Positions 34,369 to 49,400 of a stretch of 64,000 nt of DNA are shown one piece after another (position 1 is the stretch's first letter; every line of letters starts with the position of its first letter). The stretch spans positions 248,001 through 312,000 of the forward strand of contig VWZW01006247.1 in assembly GCA_013397115.1 (NCBI GenBank). The letters run 5' to 3'. The DNA is from Edolisoma coerulescens. Its lineage: Eukaryota > Chordata > Aves > Passeriformes > Campephagidae. A program made the translations under genes and the position numbers. Below the pieces are notes generated by a model. That model was given only the letters and a program-made list of their open reading frames with translations. It did not search any database and was not told the DNA's origin.

Positions 34369-37300
34369 ATACAAAACAGCCTCATTTATTCTTTCTGGTC
34401 TCTTCTGTTTTTTGCTTGCTCCTCATAACCTTCCTTCCCGTCATTTGATCAATCTTTAGTCTTTTATACCTAAATAGAACACCACCCTCTACTACATTCA
34501 ACTCTGCTCTAAAGAACAAGACTAGTATTTTTGATCAGACTAAATTCTACCAAGACATGAAGCCCAGCACCTTTGGGAAGTCCACTGGCTCAGGAATCTA
34601 AATTTCTTCTAACTCAGTTTTCCACTCAGCATCTGATTCAAGATTTCTGCCTTGATATTTGGATATCAGTCAACACTATGAGAGTAATCATCTCTCTGCA
34701 GTGCCAAGTTACACCAGGCTGCCAGAGCTAAAGAGCATGCTCCTGGCTGCACCAGGGAGGAAACTATCTCTTGGACAAAGAGATAATAGCATGGATGTAA
34801 CTATGTTCAGAATTATAGACAACATTCAACTTAGCTGAATTTCTTCAAAACCACTAACCACAACACCAGAAAGATCATGCAGTAAATCACCTTTGAAATA
34901 ACCACCTTCTTTACAGGCTGAAAAAGAAAAGAGTATTATCACTAACCTTATTTCTGTATTTAAAGATTTAGGAGATGCTCAGACACTTGGGTAGTGCATG
35001 GAGAAAATTACATATTCAAGGGGGATTTTTCATAGACAACTCTAAAATACATGATATTTGTAATTAAAAAGTATATAGCTGCTTTACTAACAGCAACACT
35101 AACTGTAACATACTTAAAAAAAATGTTAATATTCTTTTCCATGAAAAATTGTCTTTGGCTATTTTGTTTAACACAGCTCAAGTTGAAGACAGGCTTTTAA
35201 GCCCAGCACTACACTGTCTGACCTGCAAAGGCATTCAGGAAATACCCAGGGCTAAACAAAACTGTTATTATTTTAAATTCATAAAAACAGCTCTGTATAA
35301 GGTTCGGAATCCCTTTTTAGTTAACAGAAATCCCCCTACAGCTGGAACCCCGACTACAGCTCTAGCCACCTCTCTTTCTAATGTCAACAAAATTTTCCGC
35401 TTCTGTCACAAGATTTTGACAGTTCTTACAACATCAATGAATCAAGTCTTGTGGTTTCTCTAGAAAAGCTGCATTATCCGCAGTGCACATAAAAGGGGAA
35501 TCAGCAGAAAGACAGCTTTGGGGTAGTTATAACCGACAGGTTACACTGTGGAGGGAAAAATAGAGATGGGAGAAAAGCACTGCCCTTATAGCTGGTCAAC
35601 AGCTAAACACATTCAAACCAACAAAACTTGGATTAAAAGTAGTAAAATCTATCCAGGACACAGAGTCATGTAGCAAGGGAAGTGAAAAGCTGGAAGAGCC
35701 CTCAACAGCCCTAGTTCACAATCCATCAGGGGAGAGCAGGGTCCACAAAGCAGCACAGATTTGTATTGACATTAGTTATTCCCCAGAACAGGATGATGCA
35801 CTGTCCAATGTAATTGTGTAAAAAAACCTCACTTTCAAACTTTGCTTAAGTCCTTCAGGAAGTTGATGGTAAAGCCATGTAGAGAAGCCAGGTCTCCAGA
35901 TGCCTAGTCCTGTAACTTCAGAATACTTCTGAAAAGACTTGTGTGCATTTGAAAGCAATGTCTATATATAATAAACGTGTAAGTGTCACATGGACTGTAT
36001 CTGAGAGCTTAGGAACCTAACCACAGTACAGAGATATGAGTTAGCATCTGAGAAATGGGAAGTTAAACCTCTGTAATAAAACTGGGCTTTACATACCGCT
36101 TTTCATGTTCCCTATTCTTGGCAAACAACAATTACACAAGTGGTTTTCACTATCCATTCAGAGTGAAAGGAAAAAAAAATAACATGATCAGAAAGTAGTG
36201 AACTAGTAAACAGGACTATACACAGCCTTTAGTAGTCTCAGATAGGGAATTGTCTAATGTTTTATATTTATTTTGCTGGTGGTCATTTCAATAAGCACCT
36301 ACGCACAACAAAGTTAATTAAAATGATTGCACAATCCACAGAATAATATTTGCTAAGCACAGTAGCTACACAGTGACATGGGAAAGACAGTCCATAACCT
36401 TCAGATTAACTAGTGCCAAAGAACACTAAAACAGATTAAATACAAACATTGAACCCAGGAGACCACATCCCTGAGTGCAGCTATACACTACTTATGTACT
36501 CTGCAGGTAGAAAAGCATGATCATAAAAATCAACAAAACCAGTAAAAGGAGAATCACTTCAGTGAAGTGAGGCCAGCATAAGGTCCCCAATAACATCCTC
36601 CTCTTTCTCCAGCCCAACACAAAGTCACTGCAAAACGGAAAATAGGCAGCATTGACTGTTTCTGTAAGGCTTTTCTTTTTAATTGTATTTGCAAGTCCCC
36701 TGAAACAAACTAAGACTCTCTTGTTCTGCTCTAAGACTGATTGATCAGCTTGCATTAAAAACAATCAGGCCAGAGTGAAGGTGAGCTAAATACACACACA
36801 TTATATTGAGCATTTAACATACATCCCAACTATTCTCCCAAAGAAAATATTCCCAGATAGCTAGTGAGTTGTTTAGAACTCTGTCCTACAGCAGAAGTAC
36901 CAATCTGGCTCTCATTTTTGTGTTTCAGAAAACAGCTGTTTGTGTTTACAGTTACCAGCAAACAATTCAGCTTTTTAATCAAACAAGAGCTGCTTGGGTG
37001 CCTTTGCCCATGGCTATGGGAATCAAATCACTCTGGAAAACAGACCTTTTACAACATTACTAAGAGGCCCTTGGCGGATGCAGGGGATTTGAGAGGCATG
37101 CTTTTTGAGGAAACCAGATTTATAGTTTGCAGCATTCTCCATCCTGGGTCAATATACGGAGCTCAGTAACAAATGTCAAACTCTCAAAATGGCCCGGGGG
37201 TCAGTTTTTTTTCTTCTTCTCTCTCCAAATTATGTTCTTTCTGTCTCATGTGTCTACATCCTCTAGCTTTTTTCCTCACTGCTTATGCAGAAACCTAACA

Positions 37301-40300
37301 AAATATTAGTTCAGATCTACTATAAAACAAAGTTGGGGAACCCAGAGAGGATGACGTTCTTTTTCTAGCAATAGACTACATTTTTTCCAGAAGGAACATA
37401 TAGGACCATTTTTCCTGTCTGAACACTTGTATGATGGCACTTGCTTAGAGGTTGAAGAGAACATGTGAGCTCCTCTCCATATTTCACTTCAACTTTGTAG
37501 CAACCTTTCCCTACTGTTGGCCTGCTTGGAGCTGTTCCTCACAACTACAAGGCATGTACATATGTAATATATGCAATTGTTAGTTTGTCACAAAACAAGA
37601 CCAGTTGCTCATGTCTCTAGAAGCGAGTTAAACACAAATATATCAATGGTATGACCCATAAGGAGTCAAAATGAAATGTATACTGGCCAAGATTTCTGTT
37701 TCTTGCACTGGTATGTACATCAGCCATCAAAGGAGAAGCAGGTGAGTTTAAATGCGGCAGCTCTAGACCTAGAAAGGCAAAAAACTGTTATCTCAGTGAG
37801 AAGCAACTAACTAGTTGTTCCTCCTCCTGATCATTGCCTGGCACCCTACTCACCTGTTGTAATTTGAAACACAAACCTCTGAGCCAGTTCAACTTCTTTC
37901 CTTTACAGAAGGAAACACTTACGATACACCGTGCAGTCTTTGCCATTCCTGTCCACAAAGCTTCCCTAAGAAACAGCTATGTGATCTATGAAAACAGAAT
38001 TCTGCCAGGAAGTTTTTTCTCTTCTAGGAAAAAAACAGAGCTTAATAGAGCTAATACACTAGAAAAACCCACTAGAAGCAACACAGCAGCAGGCACCGGA
38101 GGCTTTCACTTGACTTGAAAGGAGCACAGCCTTTTCTCTGAAGCCAGGTAACATGAGGTAGTTTAGTTAATGAAGTCTTCCTCATTCCACCAGGAATTCA
38201 GGGCAAAGTTGAAGACTTTCATCTCCAGAAAAATTTTTGATAGTCTCACAGGTGCTTCACTAAACAAAAAACTAGTGAAGGCCACAAAGGGAATGTAAAC
38301 AAACTTGTGCTGGTCTACAGACTGATGGAAGACATCAATGCAACAAAAAAAAAAGTAATTGTATGACCATGAGAAACTGGGCACCAGACTCAAAGATTCA
38401 CTATGATTGTCCCACTCACAGGAATAGAGATTCTCCACGTTCTGTCATTGCGAGTGGTGCTGCAGATATTAAGAACCACTAAAACTCTGTTCTCCCACAA
38501 GGTTACTTCAAGTAGACCACTGCTTAAAGACTCAGCAAGTGGCAACCTGGAGACATTGTGTTTTCATTTTATACGGTATCTGCTTCCTCTGGGATTCCCT
38601 AGCCAAGGTACTGCATAATCCTTTTCAATAAAGCAATACTGTTCAAGCAATTCCCGAGACAGCAGCTAAAGGAAAAAATAATAACCCTCAGCAAAAAATA
38701 CACAAACAACTATCTACAATATAAAAGAAAATCCACTTAGATGCAAACTAAACAGGAAACGGAAGTGTTTTGAGTTTAAATGAGGGGAAGTTGCAAATGA
38801 GTTCTGACTCTCTAGAGAATAAAAGCATTTCAGCCTCATGGCCACTATCAGCAAAGATCTTTTTATTCTATCTCCTCAAAACCTGAAGTCCATGATCCCT
38901 ATCGAGTGAGTATGAGGGAAGATTAGTTCCCTCTTCATTAACTCCTTGGGTCTTTTGTCTTGAACACAAGTTCAAAATTGCACACAGCACACTTATACAA
39001 CAACCAGTCCCTGGGTTTCATAATCTAGGTTATCCTTCCCAGGCAAATGCAGTTTATTACATGGAGGAATGCCAAAAGTTAAGTGTGTATGCTTACACAG
39101 ACATACCACACTATTTGTATTGGATTGATTAAAAACCCAGCAAATGAAAACAATAAAGAAAAGAATCTAATAACAGAGAATTCTTCATATATTTGCAATT
39201 TTGGTTTCTAAATAGACAAACTTTCAGGAGTTGAATATGTAATTATTTCCAAAACTTACAAATGAGCAGCAATGAGTAAGACATTCAGATAAAACATTCC
39301 AGCTGAACTTTATGTGCAACTTATATCTCATTTTAAATACCTACCTGCTATGAATTTTTCAAATTTTTCTTACAAGAAAACCTCGCAGTTGATACTGATG
39401 TCTATATTTTGTGTAACCCAACTCATAAACGTTCAATATACAACTTAAATAATGAAAATAACCCCACTTCTGTTAAAGTGAATGTAGCAATTGTTATTGA
39501 CGTAGAATGAGGAGTGCATGACAATGCCTCCTGATCAGGTCCCAGTACATTCAACACTGAACTTTACTGCCCAAACTGCCTTTACCTTCAAAACAGGAAG
39601 AAATTCAAGGAAAAAGAAGTAAATTTGATCATGCTGTAATTACAAAAGTAAAAGACATTAGCCAAAAGAAAATTGATTAATAAAACAACACAGAAACAAA
39701 TAGTTTCCCATTTGAATGTCAGTTATCCTTTCAAAATTACAAGAATGTGAATTCGAGAATTTTGTTCAGTGTCATTAAACTAACATCTACAAATGAGACA
39801 CACAAACATAGCATAGCTGAGACAATCATAAAGTTAGCCCTCCTCTGAATGTTATTGAAAGGATATGCTCAAAATGAGAAGGATTAAATCACAGAATTAA
39901 TATGAAGTACAGGTCTTTGGAGGATTTGCAGATATTTTAATGAATATTTCTGTCTCATGACATAAAGGCCTAGAAAATATCTGCACTGTGCAAGTGTTTT
40001 TTCCCACTGAGCAGCTGAGGAAACTGAGACTCATGATCACAGTTCCCAGCTAGTATTCTCCTTGTTCTGATGGAGACATATGTGACTTCACTCACTTCTT
40101 TATCTCATCAAGTGCTTGCGGCTGATATTTAGAGATGTACCTGACTTTAAGCTTCCTGGTCCTCTTCATACACTTGATCCCTGTGAAACCCTGCAGTTGC
40201 CCCACTGGAGCCATGCTAACTTTGTGAGCAGCTCCCTATTTCTCCTGTGGACATTAGGGTGATGGTTAGGACAGACTTCTCTGTGGTGAAAGAGAACCCC

Positions 40301-43300
40301 ACAGCAAACAACATACCCAAATGTGTATTTAAAAAGAGCATTTTGTAAAGAACCAACAGCCACATCTGGCAGACAAAAATCAGTTCCTCATTATCAGTGG
40401 TAATCACTGACTTAGCACTGACTGGAAATTTTGGAAATTGGATTTCTTTTTCCCCATCATTCTGACAAAAAAGCTTGTCATGCACATGAAACCCTTCATG
40501 GGTATAACCCACTCCTTCTTCCATACTGCACTTCATCTACAGGATACAGGACCAGATTTTACATGCTCTACTCACAGGTAATCTCTCTGAATGAGTCAAA
40601 CAATCTCTGACCTCTATTTGGGTAAGTTGAAATTGAAGCACCTTAAAACCAATGCAAGCTCATAAAACTTCCATAATTATTCAAGTCCTGATTATTCACA
40701 ATAAGCTAAAACTGTTGGTCAGAGAGAGAATGAGGAGCAGGTAAAATGAATGATGAATGGGTTGATTCTTGGCTCCCAGACATAAAATTCATTAAGCGAT
40801 GGTCTGAAGTAATGAAGAAATAATAATTCATAGCTAAAATAAGCCAATGTTATACTGTTACATGATCATTCTCTTGCCCAAGCATAGAAGAAAGAAATAA
40901 CTTCAGCTTAGTGATGTGCCTCCAACTTTCAGTGCTATCTGTGGCTATTTCTCAAGAACAGTGTACAACTTGTCCTCTGCTTAGGGCTGTTCTTGAACCT
41001 GTAATTATGCAAAATAACTTGATGCTAGGTCTAGAATTACAAAAACCCACAACCCACGTTTTCTCCAAGGCTGTCCAGAAAGAGCTCCTAACCTAGAAAC
41101 CTAAACCTACATTGGCTATCATCAGACTTGAACTTTAAAAACGTAGCCTCCATAAAGTGAAGTCAGAGGCATCATCAGCACAACATTGATGTTGGCTACG
41201 TTATAAAATTATGCCAGTGCTGACTCCAACATGAAACTGCCCATAGTTCCTTACTCTGATAATGTCAGCATGCAATTTGTTGGACAGACTCTGTAATCCA
41301 CAGATGAAGGCAGTTGTAGGTTTTGACTTTATCCAGCATTAACAGCCCCTAACAGCCTAGTTCAGCACAGACATAACAAATGGAAATGGCTTTAAATTAT
41401 CCTTCCCTTGAGACAATTTCATAAGAGAACAAACTCTATACGCACAAAGAGAGATTTCCAATGTAAACATGTGGTGGAAGCTAAAAGCTTCAGTTAGATT
41501 TAGGGCAAAGCAAGGGATTAAATTTCAAAGACACCCATTTCTTTCCAGTTCACAATATACATATTCTTTTTTGCTGACTTTTCTGCCCTTTGTGCTCAGA
41601 AGACCATGTCTATTAAAGAAATCACTTTTTAATTTTTTGAGACCTTACTGAGCTTTGTCTCATTTTTCCCCTCACACAACAACTCTGGCTGGGATAGAGA
41701 ACCTACAGTTGTTATGATGGATAAATCATAAGCAGAACCAGAATCATTACCAGCATCTGTCTGTGAGCATTTTAAATTATCCTTTATGTTTTCAGAAGAC
41801 GGACTCCAGAATTTTGACCAACTTATTAGCTAAATCAAAGTTCTTAAACTGTGAGGAAAAAAGGAAGAGATGTGTAATAACTCCAGTATCGAAGATTCTA
41901 AGTGTTTTTTGCTTTCTCAGGATTAATGTAATGTAAGCCTTGATTTTGTATTTGATAAGATGCCAAGCAGAGTCAGAAAGAAAAGTGCTTTACAGAGAGA
42001 AATCCAATGCTAGTGCTAGAAAAAACTGTATTTATGAACACAATATTTTTTCCCTCTGACTTCTTAGTCCTCTGACAAAAATACCTATGAAGACATTATA
42101 TGGCAACCATTAATATTTGGAGGTTTGACCTCATCACCTCTTACAAAAACACAAGACCAGATTTACAAGCAACAGAAAACTTCCAGTCATTTTGCACTGG
42201 TACTGACTTATTTCGAAACTGAAGTTTAGATCCCTAAAGGTTAGTCATATTGTTGGTTTGTCTTTTCTTCAAAGACACTTTTTAAACCATGCTAACATTC
42301 AATGCTGGAACAGCACCCTAAAAGAATACATTAATTATTTATTTGAAGGTGATACGGTGTTTTTTGTGATTGGACACATTGAATCTGTAATAATCATAGA
42401 GAACAAAATTTCTTTCCATCATCTGAGATCTACAGTTTCAGAAAATTGTGTTTAAATAGAAAAAATCCATATTTAAATACGTTCCGCAATAAACAAATTT
42501 AAGGATATGAAATTAAACAAAAAGCAGGCAGGGGAAAAAAAAGGATGAAAATGGCAAATCTGGGAAGAAGAGAGGGGTGCTTATACAAGCCAGCATTTGT
42601 ATGCAAGCTTTATGCACTGTAAAGTGGCAGCAGGGCTATTATTACCAACATTTACAATCCAACAGAGCAAAAGAGTACCCTGCATGTACAAAGGATTAAT
42701 TTTGTTAGTGAGAAAGGTTTGTAGGGGATGCAGCTTTACATCTCTTACTTGAACAGTTGTATGCTGATGTAATTCTAGCTTTGTCATTAGTCCTGATACT
42801 ACACAGCCTAGTAAAAACAGACCTAATCATATCAGAATGTTCCTTTGGAAGGCTTCTTTTAATTGCCTTATCATTTAATATTATTTCTCTTTTGAAGAGA
42901 AGGCCTCGTACAATAAGGGAAATGATTCACTTTCCTCATATTCTTTAGGATACACAACTCACTCCTTCAGCAATATTTACCACAAATAATTTACCACCAA
43001 CCACAACCTTGATCTTTTACTATGTTGTGTTTTAGGAGAACACTATTCCTGACATTTAATCCATAAAAACAAATTTCAAAGTTATCATGCTTTTTGAGAA
43101 CCTTGGCCTAGGAAGTTTTTTTATTATCTCAGTAGAAAGTTTTATGTTTTAATGCTAGGATTGCAAACATCACAAGAAGCAAGATGTGAAGTGTATGATG
43201 TGTTCAGCTAAAGAATTGATAACACCTGAAATTTCCAAGCTGCCAACACTTACATATGCAAATTTTTCTACACATATTCTCTCAGAATTATGACTAGTGT

Positions 43301-43373
43301 CTCCACCTTCAAATTCTATCTTGGACAAATGCACCTGAAGGTACTGGTGCTAAGCTTTTGGCTCTAAAGACAC

Positions 43374-43417
43374 TTTGGGTTTTTTGTGGTTTTGTTGGGT
43401 GTTTTGTTGTTGTTTTA
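43374..43417 (+). repeat. T/G-rich low-complexity tract
   Basis: A 44-base tract of only T and G (TTTGGGTTTTTTGTGG, then TTGTTGGGTGTTTTG-like units), of the same type as 7766-7810 and 28622-28814. There is no adjacent recognisable retroelement. Confidence 0.75.
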
Positions 43418-46400
43418 AATCAATGAGTGGTTGACCACAGACTAGTCTGCAACTTCCCAAAGTAAAGTATTTCACTATTAGATGGAAAAAGATTTGATAA
43501 TAATAACAACTCCAAAGAAAAACATAAAAGGAATGACCATTCATCTAAATTGCCCCAACAGATCAATTGCAAAAGACTTCTTTTGCAGACTACTGTGTGG
43601 TTATCAAATAATCTATCTACATGTATATACATATGCACAGGCACATAGATATCTATCTCTTCTATTATATACTAAACCAGCTCTGTGTTTATTTAGGAGA
43701 GGTTGGTGGAATGTGAAAGTCACAGCTGGTTCAGACACCCATCTCCTGAAGAATATGTATTCTGAAAGGAAACTGCACATTAGAATTTGATACTCCTGTC
43801 TTCTGAAGAAGCCTAGCTTGAGCAAGTATGGAAATGGGATTTAAAATGTTTTTAGATCAGCCGAAGCAGCTAAATAAAAAGGCTTTACAAATGTAAGCTG
43901 AGAGTTTCCTTTAATTTTACTAAATAACTCCTCTATTCTTTTTTTTTTCATTCTTCAACAGCCCTAGAACAACAAAAAAATCATATTCTGAGAAACTATC
44001 TCTACTAAGCATTTTCTATGAAAGTATATTAATATATCATTCTGTGCTGCATGATTTTGTCCTCTGTAACTTCACCTCCTTGACTTCCTGAAAAGATCCG
44101 TCAGGACAAGGATGATGATTAATTTCTATATGGAATTGTTTATAGCATGATCAGGTATAAACAAAGGTGAAATAATAATAGAACTGGACAGCACTTGCAT
44201 TACAATCTGTAACCCAGTCAAGCTAGTAACTGAACATTTTAAACTTTCCTTACAGACACGGAGGAGACCACTGCATGCACTGGGAAATAATTCAGCAATT
44301 TCAGTAATAACTATGAAGATGAGCATGGAGTGCAGCAACCAAATAGAACAGAAAGATCCATTATCCTTTAAGTTGGAACTCAGTCAAAAGGAAGTTGAAA
44401 CCACCACTTCAGCATGAGATACTCAGGAGAGACAGTTATTTCAGAGGAAGTGAAGTTACACAAGAGTTCTGACAGATAACAGGAAGCCAATCGAAAAATG
44501 AGATGTTAATTCACAGTAAGACACAAGCAACAGCCTCTGTTTGCTGATTCTCCTGCTTTCTTGCCAGATGTGGCAAGAACATGCCATTTGCAATACAGAT
44601 AACTTCTTTCTGAATGCACAAAAATCACAAAGCAAGGTCACTTTTAATCTAAATCCCATTTCCAAACATAGCAGGGCTTGAGTATGTTGGGAAAGAAGTG
44701 CTGAGAAAGAAGTACCCAGTTCCTCTTGAGTGGGCAGAGGAGAACTCCTTCATCTCTTCTCATTTGTGATCCTTCAATTCCTCCTACTGAGTAGGCTTGA
44801 TCTGGATTTTATTATGAAGTACTTATTGGGGAAAAAAAGAACAACTCACAATACCATAAGGCTTGATAAATAAGAAACTTGCCTCCCCAAAATCTTCATT
44901 CACAGAACATTTTAAAGGTTACAATGTTGTAGCTGGTATTTAATTTTGATTCAGAAAGTAAAAAAATACTCAAGCAGAAAGCTGTTCTTACACAAGTCAG
45001 AATGTACAAACACTTGTGCAGACACCATAAGGACTAAGCTGTGCCTTCTGAGTAAACTGGATGAAGCAGCTTCAAAAATTTCCAGTCCCTTTTAGTACCT
45101 TTGATTAGGCATCATCTCATTCATCCAAAACACATGAAATTGGGTTGCCCAAAGGAAAGACAAATCCAGAGGTTCTCTCCTGTGGTTTATGCTTGCCATC
45201 TTTTGATTTAGGGACTTCAGTGCTTCTTTTGAAAAAGTTTCACTTCTGTAAATAGTCTTAGCAAAAGTTTTTATATGAGCCATGGATTGCCAAGTGAGAT
45301 CCTGATTACTTCTTCAGCTAGCAAATCAGGATTCAAGGCTCATTCCTGTTGCTTTCAATGGTTCCATGGCAAAAACGTTCCTTGTCCTAACTTGACATAA
45401 TATGGGAGAACACACAGATTTCTATTAGACACCTCCAAATTCTGTCAAATGTCTTCATTCAGAAATCAACTCAATGTTCTGCTTTCAAACAACCAGAACC
45501 AACTCCTAAATGGAGAGTTCAAAGACAATTTGTGAATCAAAGGCCAGTTTGTGAAATGTATCACAACACATTCATCTATAGGTGTAAACCAGAGTTTACC
45601 TGTTCTGAGAGAAGTTTGAGCATTTGGGCTCTGTTCTTTGACTAGAAGGGCTTCACCTAGACCTAAAGCTCTTAACCTTAAGCTGGGAACCTACCATCTT
45701 TTGAGTACATACTTCTCAAGTTGCTTCCACATCTTTACCATTTTACAGCGTAGTTACTCCATAGCCCACTGAGAGAACTTGGCTTACACAGGCATTTCCA
45801 AGAACCACCATTCCTGGCATCAACACGTCTTCTATCTATCCTCTGCCCATAAGACAGTAAAGTAACTGGATGTTACTTTACTATGCTGAAGACTAATCTC
45901 CTTTTTTTTCCCCCTGAATATCACCTTCCAGGCTGCCAGCCCAGTCCTGGTGTTTCTAGGCTGCAAGCCAACCATACTAGGGCACTGGGGACTCACACAT
46001 TGGTAAATATTTCAAAAGCCATGGCTACAACAGCTGTTTTCATCATCACTGCTTTTATTGTCAAGATATTTACAGTGACAACCATTTCTGCAAAGAAAAA
46101 AATCTGAAGTCTTCTGTAGGGAAACCCAGACTATGCATTTTTTGTCCTCCTGCTCCTGTAACTGATCAGGTTCTTGAGACTCATGAGAGATGCTGGGCCA
46201 TGCTCATTATTCACAAAACATCTACTGACATATTTTAACATTGTTCTGTGGTAGGTAACGTGATAGAAAAGAATAAAATCCCACTTCATATAAGTAGCTA
46301 ATCTCATCAGGATTTGTTTCTGTACTGGATCACCACTTTTCACACCAATAATCTACATCTGCCCATACAGAAAACTATACAGAACCAGACAGCAAAGGTA

Positions 46401-49400
46401 AACCCATTTACTTGTTGCTGTGGAAATCATTGATGGCCTCAGTACAATTCAGAAATCCCATTCAGTTAAAGGCAGGTATTATTTTGGACGTATTTTTAAT
46501 GCCTATAGATCACAAGTGAACAACTTTTATAATGACAGTGACAGCAATCAACCATTTGAATATTCCCCTTGAAACAGGGCAGCAGTCACACCTTACCACA
46601 CATCTTCCACACTTGACCTGTGGTTTTCATCTGAGCCCTCCACACCCAGCACACTGAAAACCATGCAGAGCTTCCTGACCATCCAGTGTCTCACTGAATG
46701 ACTGTTTGTTTTGTAAATATTACTGGCTGCAGCTCAAAGGAGCTTTTCTATGCTTTTGATCTCCACTACAAACTCAAAGGACTGAGCAGCATGTGGCCAG
46801 GAAAAGCTGCATCCAAGTGAGAGGCTATGAAAACTTCTGCCTGTAGAGTCAGCAAAATAGGATGGTAAGTTCTTCCGCAAAAACTATTTATACAAAAGTT
46901 CTACTTTATATGTTGAGACACTGTAATTTGCACCCATCCATCCTTTCTCCGAAACCCTGAAGTTCCATGAGGGCATGTTTCAAAAGAACACATGGTTTGT
47001 GCACCTCACCAAGCTCACATGTCACCGTATGCAGAAACTAGCAGTATACACACATGCTATCAGTGAGAAGGAATAAGTTACTCCTTAGGCACAATGCCTA
47101 GAAAAATGAAAGAGGAGTTTTCCATGAAAATATTCTATAAAAACTTATAGGAAAACATATAAATATTGTCAGTGAAGTGCATGCAGTTTACTTCATGCCT
47201 TAGGATGATTTCAGATCTTAATTTCTTCCACAGATTTATTTCTTTGCCAGGTTCTGACAAAACTGTTCAGAAACCCAATGATTACACTGCAAAAAAAGTT
47301 TTATGCCTTCATCTATGAAACATACCAAATAGACTGCATTTAGCTGGTCTTTCATTTTCCAGTCTCATTTTCCCTTACAGTACAATCATGGCTGCACATA
47401 TAGTCAGAAGAGTTTCCTGTGAGCATCTACCCTGGTCTAAACCTCAAGAAGCTGTGTTGAAGACTCTTTCTATACAGATGTTCCATGTGATCTTAAATAT
47501 ATGAATAACTTGCATATCAGCTTCACAGGTGAGCTGCTCCAAAGTTGTCACCCATACTGCTTGGAAGCTGTATCTTTCTAAGGCTGAAGTTTTACCACTT
47601 CTTCCAGTCACTGCACACTCGTACACATTTGCCCACACAAGCAAGACGACTGAACTGCCAAATAACAATTCCAAGCATAACTACCACTGTAATCTCACAT
47701 TGTCACCAGACTCCTAAAGCCTTTTATGGAGAAGACTTCTACAGCATGGACTGGTTTTTGTGGTCTCCTGCAGTATCCCTATACCCTCCTTAAATCCTGA
47801 GAACCAAAATTGAACACGAATTCCAGGAGAATTTTACCATTCCTAGGTATAGAAATAAACAGCATTCCTCCTTTCTACTTGGAAATCCTGTTAAAGCATA
47901 TCAGGATCCCATCAAGAGGCTCTTGGCCAGAGCTGATTAGAAAGACAGCTTCTGCTGAGGAAGTTTACTCTACTTTCCCACCCCGGGATAATCTCTGGAT
48001 CATGGTTTAAGGCTGTTTCTTATGCTGTATGCACAAACTTGTGTTCTTTTCTCTGATTTACGTTGCCTTTATTTGGCTATAGTAGAACTACATAGGATGA
48101 TGGCTAATCTTGAAAAAGAAGCTAAAAACCAGACAAGGAGAGAAATCAAATAACCCATTAAATCACAAACATGTCCCATAAAAGTTGGTATCCCACAAGC
48201 ATGCTGTGAGTTAAAAAGGGGAAAGCTTTCTGTCCCATTGTCCATCTTGGAAACTGCCGGGGAAACCATCACATTGATGGAATGGATCTGGCACTATTCC
48301 ATAGAATAAAATTCACAACTGAAAATTAATCTTCAAAATAGTTACTAGTTGCTCCTGGTATTTAGAAGGAAAGTGTCCCTTCATTCTAGCATCCCAGCAT
48401 TCTTGTATGCACTATTACTTCAAATAATTTGGCCATTTTGTAGAACATGGACACCCATTTTATTAATTTGTTTTAGTCATATGCATTTCCAGTTGTCTTC
48501 AGTACAGATTGAAACTTTCATTTTAGGGCAACAGATTGTATCTTGAAATGAAAACACAGTCAAGAGGAGTGTAACACATGGACTTACCCTGTTCACCTTT
48601 GGTCCATCAGGCACTTCTCTGCAAAGCCCAAGGGCCAAAGGCCAAACCTTAAGAACTATGTTACATTATCTTTTATTTCTTTCATTTTGCAACATTTGTT
48701 GCACAAGCACGAAAGTGTAAACAGCATGATGCTTCCTTATCAGTGACCTATCTCCTCCAAGATTTATCCAGAGGCCAGAAGTAGGTTCCCCAGCATCACC
48801 ACTGACTAACTTCGCAGATACTGGATTACCCTATCAGTAAGCCTGCTGGGAGAACAGTCTGGACAGGGAGCAAAACCCTCTGCTTACATACACATTCCTT
48901 CTTCACTAACAAGGAAATAACTCAACCTAATATAAGTATCAAGACAGCTTGCTATAAACACATCCATGCCCATTGATATAAATACACATACACACATGTA
49001 TCATACACAGGGCCTTAAGTCTAGAACCACAGGGAACCTGCTGGTGGAAACTGTGACTAAGAGATGGTCAGAAAATCGGGTCTATCTGCCGGTTTATGGC
49101 TGCAACTTCTCCAACCATTTTGTGCCCAAGTGCTTAAAGTTCAAAAAACTATGGTCTATTGACTTGGAATTTCTGACTCAGTCTTTGGCCATGGAGCAAA
49201 ATACAGTTTTTACTGTTAGGTCATTAGTTTGGCCTAAGTCAAAGAACTGACTGGCTGTAGGAGAAATGTTTCACCTTTAGGTCACTGGTTTGCACCCAGC
49301 ACAGGTCAGTAGTAGCTGAATGTCATAACCATCAGACACCTGTTTACAGTCTGATGCAAAATGAATTTGCCAACTTACCAGTTCCACTGCATACTGCAGG

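Larger units (their letters stand above)
28815..43373. other. Unique sequence with G-rich patches, no gene established
   Basis: No recognisable exon, RNA gene or mobile element was found in these 14.5 kb. Listed separately are G-run clusters at 29996-30029, 30523-30555 and 33831-33860, a two-copy repeat at 31187-31230, an AT-rich site cluster at 31484-31526 and a stop-poor interval at 33348-34368. A pyrimidine tract lies at about 37203-37229 with no exon following it that I can recognise. From 34.4 to 43.4 kb I see only AT-rich background. Confidence 0.5.
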
